Assembly (NCBI GenBank): GCA_003647095.1
Contig: QMME01000002.1
Coordinates: forward strand, 1 to 36,112
Length of the DNA: 36,112 nt
Source: Deltaproteobacteria bacterium
GTDB lineage: Bacteria; Myxococcota; B64-G9
Direction of reading: 5' to 3'
Below the pieces are notes generated by a model, which saw nothing but the letters and a program-made list of their open reading frames with translations, did no database searches and was not told the origin of the DNA. The translations under genes were made by a program, and so were the position numbers. Below are positions 15,769 to 23,944 of the stretch, one piece after another. Within the stretch, counting starts at the first letter, position 1; each line of letters begins with the position of its first letter.

Positions 15769-18115
15769 GCTGGCGTCCCCGTTGTTCGAACCACCAGAGC
15801 AGCAGTAATCCCAGCAGGTATATGGTAGCGGCACTGAACTGGGTGAAGCGGTAACCCATGTTCAAGGAGAGGGCCACCGCACCCACCGAGCCGAAAACGC
15901 TGGCGGCACCGTTTATTCCCCAGGCCCAGGGCACCAGGGCGGTGGCACTCTGCCGGTGCAACAGGCGCACCCCCAGCGGCATCATGCGTCCCATCAGCAG
16001 GCCGGGCAATACCAGCAGCAGGCCGGACACCAGCAGTCGGGAGGCCAGGGGCCAGCCCACCAGGGCCCGGAACAGATTCCCCAGGAACAGGGCGTAAGCA
16101 CTGGCCACCAACACCAGGGCCGCCACCGTCCTGCCCAGGCTGGCCATGATGCGCTCCGAAGAAGTCCTTTCGCTGAGGCGGCTGCCAACCCCGGTGCTCA
16201 GCAGGAGCACGAACAGGACCAGCGACAAGGCGTATACCGGGTGGCCCAGGAAGAGAATGAAATGTTGCATCCAGGCCATCTCCAGGGCGATGAAGGCCAT
16301 GCCCAGACAGGCGAAGTAGGCCAGGGCCAGCAGTCCTCGCCGTCCGTGTTCGCGGAAAGCAGCCAGCCGCCCCAGTGCCAGTGGTACCAGAAAGAACAGC
16401 AACACGAACACCGCAACCACCAGCAACAAGTCGGCAAGCAGTTCCACGGCCTGCTGGATGGGGCCACGCTGGCGACCCAGCAGCAGGGCCGGAAAATCGG
16501 CTGGCTTGACGGTGTAGAAGAAGAAGGGTCGATCGTCGCCTGGTGGAGATATGTCGAGTGGGTAGTCGGCCCAGGCGGTGGCCGGAGGATGCGTGGTGAT
16601 GACCTTGCCGAGCAGGTCTCGCGGGGGCGTTGCCGGGTCGAACAGTACGCGCAGGCCGTCTCGTCGGCAGGCGGTTCGCAGGAGTTGCAACTCATTGTCG
16701 CTGAAGGGCGTGGCTTTCAGCAGCAACGAAGCCATGCGGGCATCGGCAGCCACGAAGAAATGCCGGGATAGTTGCTGCAGCCCCAGCCTGTACAGGGCGG
16801 CCACTCCTATGGCGGCCAGGCGTACAAACTCCCGCGGTGGTTGCCGCAACCAGCGGGTCATGCTCAGCACCCCCTGCGGACGCAGGTGGGAGATGAACTC
16901 CGAGAAGGCTTCCACGGTGTAAAGGGTGTTTTCCGAGAGGGTGAAGGCGCCGGCACTGGTGGCGGCCCAGGTGTCGACCAGGGTGGCCTGGATGTATGCA
17001 AACCGTTCACGACTGCGGCGGATGGTGCTGCGTCCCTCACCGATCAACACCCGGATGCCTTCCTGCTCGTACGGGTGGCCGGCATAGTCGGCAAACCTGC
17101 CCAGCATGACATCGTCGACGATGATGTCGTTGATCTCCACACCCACTATGGAGCGTACCCCCTTCTGGTGGGCGGCGATGATGTCGGCACCGCCGCCGGG
17201 GCCGATGATCAGGGCCGGGCCCGGAAAACCCAGCTCGTAGACCAGGGAGGCCAGGCGAGTTTCTGAAAAACGCAGGTTGTCACGCCGGCCGTCCTGCCAG
17301 GCCGAGGCGGCGAAAATACGGGTAGCCGCGTCGGAGTCGATGTTCATCCATAGAAAATCCTTTTCGCCGGGCATGACGGTTATCCGTGAATGCGAGTTCC
17401 AGCGGGCGAAGAGCACGCGCTTTTCGTCGATGGCCTTGACCGAGGGAACCTTGAACAGGCCCAGCCCGGCATCCAGTACCACCAACAGCCAGGCCGCGGC
17501 GACTACTACCACGGTCACCGCTAGCAGCAGGCGCCGGCGCCCGACCAGCAATAGGGCCGCAGTGGCACCGAGGGCCCCGGCCACCAGTACCGCGGTCAAA
17601 CCTCCCAGCAGGTCGAGCAGGGGAATGGTGGCCAGGCAACCGGCCGCGGCACCCCCCAAATCCCAGAAGTACACCCGTCCGGCCCGGTCGGCCCAGCCGG
17701 TCATGGCCATGGCCAGGCAGGCACCACCGAAGACGAAGGGCAGAGCGGCAACCAGATACAACCAGGCCAGGCTGGCCAGTACTTTCCAGCCCCCCCCGGC
17801 CGGTAGACGGGTAGACACCACCACGGCCAGCGCCAGCACCGTGGCCAGGGCAAAGCCCAGGCAGCACCAGGCCATGGTGCGTGGAATTCGGTCCACGCGC
17901 AGCCCCCAGCCCAACACCGTTACCGCTACCCCGGCCACGCCGATGCCGAACAGGGCCAGGCTGACCACCAGGAAGGCGAAGTGGTAGTACAGGGTCACCG
18001 AAAAGACCCGCGTCAGTACCAGTTCGAGAAGTAGCTGGGCTCCGCTGATCAGCGCCACCGCCGCCAGCAGTTTTCCAGATGGGCGGGTGGTTGCAGAAGA
18101 CTGGCTGCCAGCCAT
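15755..18115 (-). CDS. polytopic membrane protein with spermidine-synthase-like SAM-binding domain
   Basis: This 786-residue protein has three parts. About six membrane helices span residues 15-220. A soluble class I methyltransferase/aminopropyltransferase-like domain spans about 225-500, and a second membrane region about 540-780. The nucleoside-binding loop IGPGGGADI starts near 304 and Glu327 (GVEIN) ends strand 2. Where polyamine synthases have a catalytic Asp motif (DxSDP) this protein has LVDTWAATSAGAF, so aminopropyl transfer is doubtful. The reaction is unknown. ATG at 18115 overlaps the lipase stop by one base (TGATG); a GTG one codon earlier is possible. It is the last gene of the MopE-lipase operon and converges tail-to-tail on the PEGA gene. 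Confidence 0.85.
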   Translation of the reverse strand: MAGSQSSATTRPSGKLLAAVALISGAQLLLELVLTRVFSVTLYYHFAFLVVSLALFGIGVAGVAVTVLGWGLRVDRIPRTMAWCCLGFALATVLALAVVVSTRLPAGGGWKVLASLAWLYLVAALPFVFGGACLAMAMTGWADRAGRVYFWDLGGAAAGCLATIPLLDLLGGLTAVLVAGALGATAALLLVGRRRLLLAVTVVVVAAAWLLVVLDAGLGLFKVPSVKAIDEKRVLFARWNSHSRITVMPGEKDFLWMNIDSDAATRIFAASAWQDGRRDNLRFSETRLASLVYELGFPGPALIIGPGGGADIIAAHQKGVRSIVGVEINDIIVDDVMLGRFADYAGHPYEQEGIRVLIGEGRSTIRRSRERFAYIQATLVDTWAATSAGAFTLSENTLYTVEAFSEFISHLRPQGVLSMTRWLRQPPREFVRLAAIGVAALYRLGLQQLSRHFFVAADARMASLLLKATPFSDNELQLLRTACRRDGLRVLFDPATPPRDLLGKVITTHPPATAWADYPLDISPPGDDRPFFFYTVKPADFPALLLGRQRGPIQQAVELLADLLLVVAVFVLLFFLVPLALGRLAAFREHGRRGLLALAYFACLGMAFIALEMAWMQHFILFLGHPVYALSLVLFVLLLSTGVGSRLSERTSSERIMASLGRTVAALVLVASAYALFLGNLFRALVGWPLASRLLVSGLLLVLPGLLMGRMMPLGVRLLHRQSATALVPWAWGINGAASVFGSVGAVALSLNMGYRFTQFSAATIYLLGLLLLWWFEQRGRQLRVA

Positions 18116-19029
18116 CACCGGTTACCGCCTACCGGCCCCTGGCCCTCTGCTGGCTGGCCGTAGAATTCGCTGATGGCGATTTGGGCGGCCCGGGAGCAGT
18201 ACAGGGGTTGAGCATGACCGATCTTGCGGATGAAATGATTGCGAGCCTCGGGATATGGCAGGATGGCGTTTGCCGGCGGCCAGATCATCGGGTCCAGGGC
18301 ATAGAAAACAGAGGAAAACTGTATGTTTTCAGGCAACGGCCGAGCATTGAGCTGACGGATGAAGTCACTACCCGGCAACAGTTGCAGCCCGCTTTCCCCC
18401 GTGACCTTGCGCACATAGGGAACCAGTCCCATCAGTCGCAGCAATCCCCGGTGCGGGTAGGCGGCCAGCCCGGCCCAGGTTCCCTGGTGGGGAGAGGACA
18501 GAAACAGGCATTTTGTGATGGGCAGGTCGTCGGCCAGGCCATGCTGCACCATGGCTCGTATGATCATGCCACCTTGCGAATGGCCCAGCAGGTATATTTC
18601 CGCCGCCGGGGCGCGCTCATGGATGTGACGCAGAATGGCTGCCAGTTGCCGTGATGTCAAGGTGATGTCCTGGCTGTAGGGAAAGTCACCCCAGATGTAG
18701 GTGAAAGCATCAAACAGCTCATTGCCGAGTTGTCGTTCCAGGCGGTAGAAGCTGAGCGGGCTTTGCATGTAACCGGTGACCATGACTACCAGTCGTCGCT
18801 GACCACGGTAGCGAGCCAGTCGCTTGACATGGTAGTCGTCGTCATAAAGCAGCTTACCGGAGAACCCCACCGAGGTATCCACCACGTTCTTGCCAACGAA
18901 GTAGACCTCTTCCAGGGCACTGAAGCCCAGCGTGACCGCCTCCTGGTAACGTTCCGGCGGCAGCAACCGTCTGTTGAATTGCTTGACCCGGTGCAGCAGA
19001 TCACCGGGGGAAAGCCTTGTTGTATTCAC
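18115..19029 (-). CDS. alpha/beta-hydrolase lipase/esterase
   Basis: This 304-residue hydrolase has the nucleophile elbow GHSQGG with Ser151, preceded by AEIYLLGH and followed by SSPHQGTW, as in triacylglycerol lipases and PGAP1-like esterases. VVMVTGYMQSP near 82 is a likely oxyanion-strand region. Candidate acid and base residues lie in ALDPMIWP and IGHAQP (about residue 283). No signal peptide is visible, so it may be cytoplasmic or membrane-associated. GTG at 19029 overlaps the upstream MopE-like stop as GTGA, and its own stop overlaps the next gene by one base. Translational coupling on both sides implies a joint role, perhaps lipid remodelling; the substrate is unknown. Confidence 0.88.
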   Translation of the reverse strand: MNTTRLSPGDLLHRVKQFNRRLLPPERYQEAVTLGFSALEEVYFVGKNVVDTSVGFSGKLLYDDDYHVKRLARYRGQRRLVVMVTGYMQSPLSFYRLERQLGNELFDAFTYIWGDFPYSQDITLTSRQLAAILRHIHERAPAAEIYLLGHSQGGMIIRAMVQHGLADDLPITKCLFLSSPHQGTWAGLAAYPHRGLLRLMGLVPYVRKVTGESGLQLLPGSDFIRQLNARPLPENIQFSSVFYALDPMIWPPANAILPYPEARNHFIRKIGHAQPLYCSRAAQIAISEFYGQPAEGQGPVGGNR

Positions 19030-21044
19030 CTTGTCTGCTCACTCTCTCCCGTAAGTTCCACCAACCGGGCCAGTTTACGACGTAGTCCCAGTGGCCACAA
19101 GAGAATCAGCAGCAGCGAGCCCGCGGTTCCCGCCGTTTGACAGCACAGGTCTTCATCGCTGTCGGTCTTGCCGTCGCAGTCGTTGTCCACACCATCGCTG
19201 CAGTTGCCGTTGCGAGGGCGTTCATCCACCAGTGGCTCTGCATCGCAACTGGTCCAAGTTCCGCCCGAGCAAGACTGGCTGCCCTGGTGGCAGGAAATGA
19301 AACAAACACGGCTCACACCGTCACAGGAAGCCACGGCGCAATCGCTGACGCCGTCGCAATCGTTGTCCAGGTCGTCTCCACAGTTCTGGAACTGCTCTCC
19401 CTCGGGGCCCGGTTCCGGCAGGCAGGGCCCCCAGGCGCCCTGCTGGCACAGGCGCTGGCCGGCCAGGCAGTCGTTCTGGCAGGGCTGGCTGGCGCCATCG
19501 CATTCGGGGGGACCGCAGTCGGTAATGCCGTCGCAGTCGTTGTCCAGCCCGTCTCCGCAGGTTTCGGGACCGAAATCGGACCCGTACTCGGCTTGATCGC
19601 AAAACGCCCAGGAACCGTCCTGGCACTTGTCGGCACCGTGCAGGTGCTGGCCGGCGCAGACACCGGTGTCATGCTCGCAGGGGGCCAGTACCAGGTCGCT
19701 GTCGGTTGCGTCGACCAATCCATCGCAGTCGTCGTCGATACCGTTGCACTCCTCCAATTCTGGTTGCGGGCAACCCGTCCAGGTATCGGGGCCGGTGCAG
19801 GTCTCGGAACCGACGGCGCAGATGCCCTGGTGATGCTCCCGGCAGGGACGTTGCATGCCGTCGGTGATCCCGTCACAGTCGTTGTCCAGCCCGTCACAGG
19901 CCGTCTCCGGCGGCAGCTGGTAGCTGCCCTGGCTGTGGGCGCTGTAATCGCAGGGCAGCCACTGCTCGTCCTGACAGATGCTCTGTGAGCCGGCACAGAC
20001 GCCCTGCTGCAAGGGACAGGGCTGGGTGGCGCCGTCGGTGCAGCCCGCACAGCCCTCGTCGATGGAACCGTCACAGTCGTTGTCACGCCCGTCGCAACTC
20101 GACTCCTCTTGCTCGTAGGCGTCGTCATGGGCCAGGTAATCGTCCGGGCCGCAGGCCTGCCAAATTCCCCCCTGGCAGTGGGAGGGAAGCTTGCTGGCCC
20201 CGTTGCAGACACCCTGTTGCTTCTCACAAGAGGGAATTTCCAGATCGGGATCGTCGGAATCGGTGAGGCCATCGCAGTCGTTGTCCAGGCCGTCGCAGGA
20301 ACTCTCCTGTTGCTGGTAATCCGGCCCGTAGTCGGCCGAACCGCAGGCCTCGGCCCAGCCGTCGGCACCCAGGCAGGCAAGGTGGGAGCCGGCGCAGACA
20401 CCTTGTTGCAGGGGGCAGTCCGGACCGGTGAGTTCCTCGTCTGCCCGACCGTCGCAGTCGTTGTCGAGCCCGTCGCAGGAGTTCTCTTCGACCTCGTATG
20501 CCGGCGAGTTGGCCAGGTAGTCGTCGCTGTCGCAGGGTACCCAGGCTCCATCCCGGCAATCCTGCGCCGAGCTGAGGGCACCGGCGCACACCCCGACCTG
20601 CAGATGGCACAGGGCCGGGCGCAGACCGTCGTCGGCGGAGTCGGTCAGGCCGTCGCAGTCGTTGTCGACCCCGTCACAGAGTTCGCTGGCTCCCAGGTAG
20701 ACGTCGGCCCGCGAGTCGTCGCAATCGTCGCCACCGCAGGCCAGCGCCAGGTGGCCGTCACCGTCGGCATCTGGTTGCTGGCAGTTGTTGCCGTCGGTCT
20801 CTCCTGCCTGGTCGCTACCATCCAACCGCTCATCGTCCTGCTGACCGCCATCGTCGGCTCCGGTCGGCTCGCCGTCGTCTCCGGGGGGCGTGGCAGTACA
20901 GATACCACCTTCCTCGCCGGGCACGCAGATGAACCCCGCGGGGCAACTGTCGTCTGGACCGCACCGGGTGCCCTCGTAGGCAGGCTGATAACTGCAGGCC
21001 GCCAGCACCAGCAGCAGCGCCGCGACGATGAGCAATCTCCTCAT
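19026..21044 (-). CDS. MopE-like Cys-rich repeat lipoprotein with C-terminal sorting-type tail
   Basis: This 672-residue surface protein has a strong lipobox (VAALLLVLAAC, Cys17). An RCGPDDSCPAGFICVPG module follows, then an Asp-rich loop (DADGDGHLALACGGDDCDD). Nine copies of a CDGxDNDCDG motif come next, the putative metal-binding repeat of the Methylococcus copper-regulated protein MopE. Most are embedded in a 50-67-residue module that also contains GVCAGS or GVCxG and a Trp-rich strand. The end has CC, a hydrophobic segment (AGSLLLILLWPLGL) and RRK, resembling the MYXO-CTERM sorting tail, plus about a dozen extra residues. ATG at 21044 has GGAGG about ten bases upstream. It heads a coupled operon with the lipase and the membrane SAM protein. 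Calcium or copper binding is inferred from the repeats. Confidence 0.88.
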   Translation of the reverse strand: MRRLLIVAALLLVLAACSYQPAYEGTRCGPDDSCPAGFICVPGEEGGICTATPPGDDGEPTGADDGGQQDDERLDGSDQAGETDGNNCQQPDADGDGHLALACGGDDCDDSRADVYLGASELCDGVDNDCDGLTDSADDGLRPALCHLQVGVCAGALSSAQDCRDGAWVPCDSDDYLANSPAYEVEENSCDGLDNDCDGRADEELTGPDCPLQQGVCAGSHLACLGADGWAEACGSADYGPDYQQQESSCDGLDNDCDGLTDSDDPDLEIPSCEKQQGVCNGASKLPSHCQGGIWQACGPDDYLAHDDAYEQEESSCDGRDNDCDGSIDEGCAGCTDGATQPCPLQQGVCAGSQSICQDEQWLPCDYSAHSQGSYQLPPETACDGLDNDCDGITDGMQRPCREHHQGICAVGSETCTGPDTWTGCPQPELEECNGIDDDCDGLVDATDSDLVLAPCEHDTGVCAGQHLHGADKCQDGSWAFCDQAEYGSDFGPETCGDGLDNDCDGITDCGPPECDGASQPCQNDCLAGQRLCQQGAWGPCLPEPGPEGEQFQNCGDDLDNDCDGVSDCAVASCDGVSRVCFISCHQGSQSCSGGTWTSCDAEPLVDERPRNGNCSDGVDNDCDGKTDSDEDLCCQTAGTAGSLLLILLWPLGLRRKLARLVELTGESEQTR
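19171..20668 (-). repeat. nine-copy coding repeat (DNDCDG motif)
   Basis: Nearly identical DNA encoding the DNDCDG core recurs at about 19171, 19351, 19528, 19720, 19870, 20069, 20269, 20450 and 20650, at 150-200-base spacing. This is an in-gene tandem repeat of the MopE-like lipoprotein, prone to copy-number change and misassembly. Confidence 0.85.
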
Positions 21045-21089
21045 GCAGGCCCGACCTCCAGAGGCGATTTTCGCATGAAAGCTGGTACG

Positions 21090-21117
21090 GTTCAAACCGG
21101 TCCCCCGACGACCGGTT
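21090..21117. repeat. perfect inverted repeat upstream of the MopE-like gene
   Basis: AACCGGTC (21095-21102) and GACCGGTT (21110-21117) form a perfect eight-base inverted repeat with a seven-base spacer. On the - strand it overlaps a possible TTGAAC -35 box (21095-21090) that has GAAAAT 17 bases downstream. It could be an operator for the operon, or a hairpin ending the upstream small gene; no T-run follows it. Confidence 0.4.
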
Positions 21118-21142
21118 CACACCACGGTACGGGTAGTCGCTG

Positions 21143-21328
21143 TCATCGCTGGCGGCGACGCAACGCAATGCGCACCAGCACGCCCACCACTGAACCGATC
21201 AGCAAGCCATACAGGGGAGGGATCATTCCCTGGGGATCGGTTCGTCCTCCACCGATGGCGAAGCCGATGCCCAGGCCGATGATACCCAGCAGGCTCATCC
21301 AGGGAACGTAATTGGGATTGAAGGCCAC
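21143..21328 (-). CDS. small two-helix membrane protein
   Basis: This 61-residue protein has two hydrophobic segments (WMSLLGIIGLGIGFAIGG and PLYGLLIGSVVGVLVRIAL) separated by a short polar loop and ends in a basic RRRQR tail. The start chosen is GTG at 21328 because AGGAGG lies nine bases upstream (21335-21343 region). An internal ATG at 21298 without a ribosome site would give 51 residues. No family is recognised. It is divergent from cardiolipin synthase and 98 bases upstream of the MopE-like operon on the same strand. Confidence 0.65.
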   Translation of the reverse strand: MAFNPNYVPWMSLLGIIGLGIGFAIGGGRTDPQGMIPPLYGLLIGSVVGVLVRIALRRRQR

Positions 21329-21406
21329 GGCAGTCTTCCTCCGGTCATTGCCAACTATCGCCAGCACAGCATGAAAGGTCGGGGTGTGTCCAGCAAATAG
21401 CAGTGC

Positions 21407-21435
21407 TGGCAGCCCGGTGGCGATGCTGCTATCAT
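21407..21435 (+). promoter_or_regulatory. weak candidate promoter of cardiolipin synthase
   Basis: TATCAT (21430-21435) is a good -10 match; CTGGCA lies 18 bases upstream (21406-21411). The start would be near 21442, only about five bases before the ATG, which itself has no Shine-Dalgarno sequence. Confidence 0.3.
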
Positions 21436-21446
21436 CGGCAGTCGTC

Positions 21447-22919
21447 ATGACCCACTGGTTATTGCAGCATTGGCAGGCCGTGCTGACGGTGCTCACCACC
21501 GTGGGTGGCTACCTGCTGGCCTTCGCGTTAATCGTCCGTATCGTCGACGAACGCAAGGAGGCCGCGGCCACCCTGGCCTGGATCCTGCTCATCGCCTTCC
21601 TCCCCTATCTGGGGGCGTTGCTTTACGTTACCCTGGGCAGGAGGCGTGTCCGCCGGCGGAGCCGCCGCCGCCGATTGGCCCGGGGGTTACTGGAGCGAGG
21701 CCCGGACGCCTGCCCGCATCACCGGGAAGGTTGTACCTCGCTGGTGCGGGAAGACTCGGCGCAACTGGACGAAGTCGCCATCCAGGCCTGCCGGGTGGCC
21801 GGAGAGCCCTTCCTGGCCGGCAATGCCGTGGATGTCTACCTCGAGGCCAACCGCGCCTACCGGCACATGATCGAGGCCATCGACGGCGCTCGTCACCACG
21901 TTCACCTGATGAGCTACATCTTCCGCCCCGACCAGGCCGGGCGCCTGTTCGTCGAACGCTTGCAAAAGAAAGCAGCCCAGGGAGTCGAGGTGCGGCTGTT
22001 GGTGGACGCCGTAGGTTCCCACCGTTTGCCCGACTCCTTCCTGGCCCCGCTGCTGGCCGCCGGAGGCAGGTTCGCGCGTTTCATGCCGGTGTTCAGCCTG
22101 CGCCCGGTGTGGCGGCCGCAGCTGCGCAACCATCGCAAGCTGCTGGTAGTAGACGGCCGGGTGGCCTTTACCGGCGGACTCAATATCGGCGCCGAGTACC
22201 AGGGGCGCAAGAAAAAATACGCGCCCTGGCGCGATACCCAGGTGCGCGTGGAGGGCCCGGCTTGCTGGCGCCTGCAGGAGGTGTTCGTCGACGACTGGTT
22301 CTTCGCCAGCGGCGAGAACCTGCAGGACCGGCTCTACTGGGAGGGCTTTACCGGGGAAGGTTCTCCAGGTGAAAACCTGGTGCAGGTGGTCGAGAGCGGC
22401 CCCGACCGGGAGCGCGACACCATCCACGCGGTGTTCTTCAGCGCCGTCTGCGCCGCCCGCCATCGCATCTATATTACTACCCCCTACCTGGTGCCCGACA
22501 ACGCCATGCTCACCGCCATCAAGACGGCGGCCTGGCGCGGGGTGGACGTGCGCCTGCTGCTGCCGGGTAACTCGGACCTGCCGCTGGTGAAATGGGCCGG
22601 TCGCTCCTTCTACCGGGAGTTGCTGGAGGCGGGGGTGCGCCTGTACGAGCACAGCCCGGGCATCCTGCACGCCAAGACCATGGTGGTAGACGGTTCCTGG
22701 TGTACGGTCGGTTCGGCCAACCTGGATATACGCTCTTTTCGTCTGAACTTCGAGGTCAACGTGGTGGTAAGCGGGGGCGACTTCGCCGGGCGCATGGAGC
22801 GAATCTTCCGCGACGACATCAGCCGCGCCGACGAACTGACCCTGGAGAAGTTGTCCGGCGAGCCACGCCTGGCGCGTTTCACCGCCAGTCTCTGCCGGGT
22901 GCTGTCGCCGGTGCTGTGA
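21447..22919 (+). CDS. cls: cardiolipin synthase (phospholipase D family)
   Basis: Cardiolipin synthase joins two phosphatidylglycerols (or a related pair) to cardiolipin at the inner membrane. With ATG at 21447 the protein has 490 residues, close to the E. coli ClsA length. Two N-terminal membrane helices span about residues 9-32 and 40-64 (AATLAWILLIAFLPYLGALLY). Two HKD catalytic motifs follow: HRKLLVVDG (His229, Lys231, Asp236) with GGLNIGAEY, and HAKTMVVDG (His408, Lys410, Asp415) with GSANLD. A TPYLVPD strand lies between them. In-frame ATG at 21423 and GTG at 21384 would lengthen the N-terminus but lack support. It lies three bases from the convergent zinc-ribbon gene and beside an operon with a lipase. 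Confidence 0.95.
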   Translation: MTHWLLQHWQAVLTVLTTVGGYLLAFALIVRIVDERKEAAATLAWILLIAFLPYLGALLYVTLGRRRVRRRSRRRRLARGLLERGPDACPHHREGCTSLVREDSAQLDEVAIQACRVAGEPFLAGNAVDVYLEANRAYRHMIEAIDGARHHVHLMSYIFRPDQAGRLFVERLQKKAAQGVEVRLLVDAVGSHRLPDSFLAPLLAAGGRFARFMPVFSLRPVWRPQLRNHRKLLVVDGRVAFTGGLNIGAEYQGRKKKYAPWRDTQVRVEGPACWRLQEVFVDDWFFASGENLQDRLYWEGFTGEGSPGENLVQVVESGPDRERDTIHAVFFSAVCAARHRIYITTPYLVPDNAMLTAIKTAAWRGVDVRLLLPGNSDLPLVKWAGRSFYRELLEAGVRLYEHSPGILHAKTMVVDGSWCTVGSANLDIRSFRLNFEVNVVVSGGDFAGRMERIFRDDISRADELTLEKLSGEPRLARFTASLCRVLSPVL

Positions 22920-22922
22920 AGT

Positions 22923-23162
22923 TCAGGCGGCCCGCCGGCCGGGAAGCGGCCAGGCCGGTTGCAGGTCCAGAACCGGGGTGCGGCCGTACTCGCTCCAGGA
23001 TGTCCGCTCCCGGCCTCGGGCGTGGAAGCCGGCCGCCTCCTCCACCAGTTCCTCGTCGAACCCGCAGCAGGAGCAGTAGAGCATCCCGGGCAGGGTAATC
23101 AGGACGGCCCCGCAGTCGGGGCAGTGCTCCCAGGGACCGATGCGCTTGCCGATGTCCGTCAT
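22923..23162 (-). CDS. small zinc-ribbon protein
   Basis: This 79-residue protein has two closely spaced Cys pairs, CPDC (14-17) and CSCC (about 30-33), forming a zinc ribbon, followed by an acidic helix (FDEELVEEAAGF) and a Pro/Arg-rich tail. It looks like the short zinc-ribbon proteins that act as nucleic-acid or protein adaptors; no specific function can be given. The start is clear: ATG at 23162 with GGAGGT five bases upstream. It converges on cls with a three-base gap. Confidence 0.82.
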   Translation of the reverse strand: MTDIGKRIGPWEHCPDCGAVLITLPGMLYCSCCGFDEELVEEAAGFHARGRERTSWSEYGRTPVLDLQPAWPLPGRRAA

Positions 23163-23329
23163 GTGTCACCTCCCTTGCTATCGGCACCCAGGTTAGCATC
23201 CCCCCCCGACAGTTATCGGGACCCGGGTAGTCGGACGGGTGCGGAATACGGGAAAGTCCAATGTAGGCGGGGCAGGTGTTGATAGTGAGTCCCGGGGGAA
23301 CGGGATCCAGATATAACCATCCCGAGTTA

Positions 23330-23358
23330 TTGACATTTTAGTTGCCAGTGTCTACCAT
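23330..23358 (+). promoter_or_regulatory. strong promoter-like sequence ahead of the exported protein gene
   Basis: A consensus TTGACA (23330-23335) and TACCAT (23353-23358) are exactly 17 bases apart. Transcription should start near 23365, so the ATG at 23357 lies inside the -10 and cannot be used. The ATG at 23369 would have almost no leader. Confidence 0.6.
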
Positions 23359-23368
23359 GGCCGGCGTC

Positions 23369-23944
23369 ATGAGAGGCCCGCGCGCAGGGACATGGCTGGT
23401 TGCCGTCGCGGTCTTGCTGGTAGTCGCGGGGTCGGCGTGGAGCAAGGCCTGGAAGGGAGCTGTGCCCGGCCAGACCACCCGCCAGGAGGTCATCGACAAG
23501 TTCGGTCCTCCCTTCAAGGAGTTTTCCAAGGGCGGCAAGTTGTCGAACGGCCTGAGCTACCAAGGCGATCAGGCTATTGAAGGAGCCCTGGAGGCTGATT
23601 TTTACTTCGACAAGAACGACGTACTCTTTCGCATCGACGTCTTCCCTGTGCGCCAGATAACCGGGGACCAGGTAAAACGGATATTCGGCAAGCGTTACGT
23701 CGAGCGGGTCAGCAGCAAGGGCTACAAGTACTTCGTCTACCCCGAGACCGGCATGGTGGTGTTCTTCGAAAAGGACGGCAAGCTGGTTCGCTCCTTCACT
23801 TTCATCGAGGGAAAGAAGAAGCCTGTCAAGTCCGGTTGGCTCCGGGAGTGGTTGCCCGGGAATGGGTGCTGTCGGAGCCCGGGGGCTCGCCTGGGCGTTT
23901 CGGCTGGCCATGAAGGGGGCCCGGGGTGTTCCTCTACGGTTTGA
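23369..23944 (+). CDS. exported protein with BamE/SmpA-like motif
   Basis: This 191-residue protein starts with a signal peptide (MRGPRAGTWLVAVAVLLVVAGSAW). WKGAVPGQTTRQEVIDKFGPP follows, a pattern like the BamE/SmpA fold (PGxT..EV...FG.P). A partly similar second half has ITGDQVKRIFG, then YFVYPETGMVVFFEKDGKLV. No lipobox Cys is present. The last 35 residues are low quality and read through the start of coaE with a 19-base overlap, so the functional protein may end near the WLREWL helix. ATG at 23369 is chosen because the promoter-like sequence rules out earlier starts. A role in envelope assembly is only suggested by the motif. Confidence 0.75.
   Translation: MRGPRAGTWLVAVAVLLVVAGSAWSKAWKGAVPGQTTRQEVIDKFGPPFKEFSKGGKLSNGLSYQGDQAIEGALEADFYFDKNDVLFRIDVFPVRQITGDQVKRIFGKRYVERVSSKGYKYFVYPETGMVVFFEKDGKLVRSFTFIEGKKKPVKSGWLREWLPGNGCCRSPGARLGVSAGHEGGPGCSSTV

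Noticed and set aside
19137..21311. Two long + strand open frames opposite the MopE-like gene
   Set aside because: They are antisense to repeated DNDCDG codons; repeated Val/Ala strings only reflect the complement of GTC and GAC codons.
22879..23199. - strand 106-codon frame overlapping the zinc-ribbon gene
   Set aside because: The overlapping 79-residue frame has paired Cys motifs and a strong GGAGGT; this one has neither.
23326..23368. ATG at 23357 and TTG at 23342 as starts of the exported protein
   Set aside because: Both lie within or upstream of the predicted -10 region, so they would not be on the transcript.
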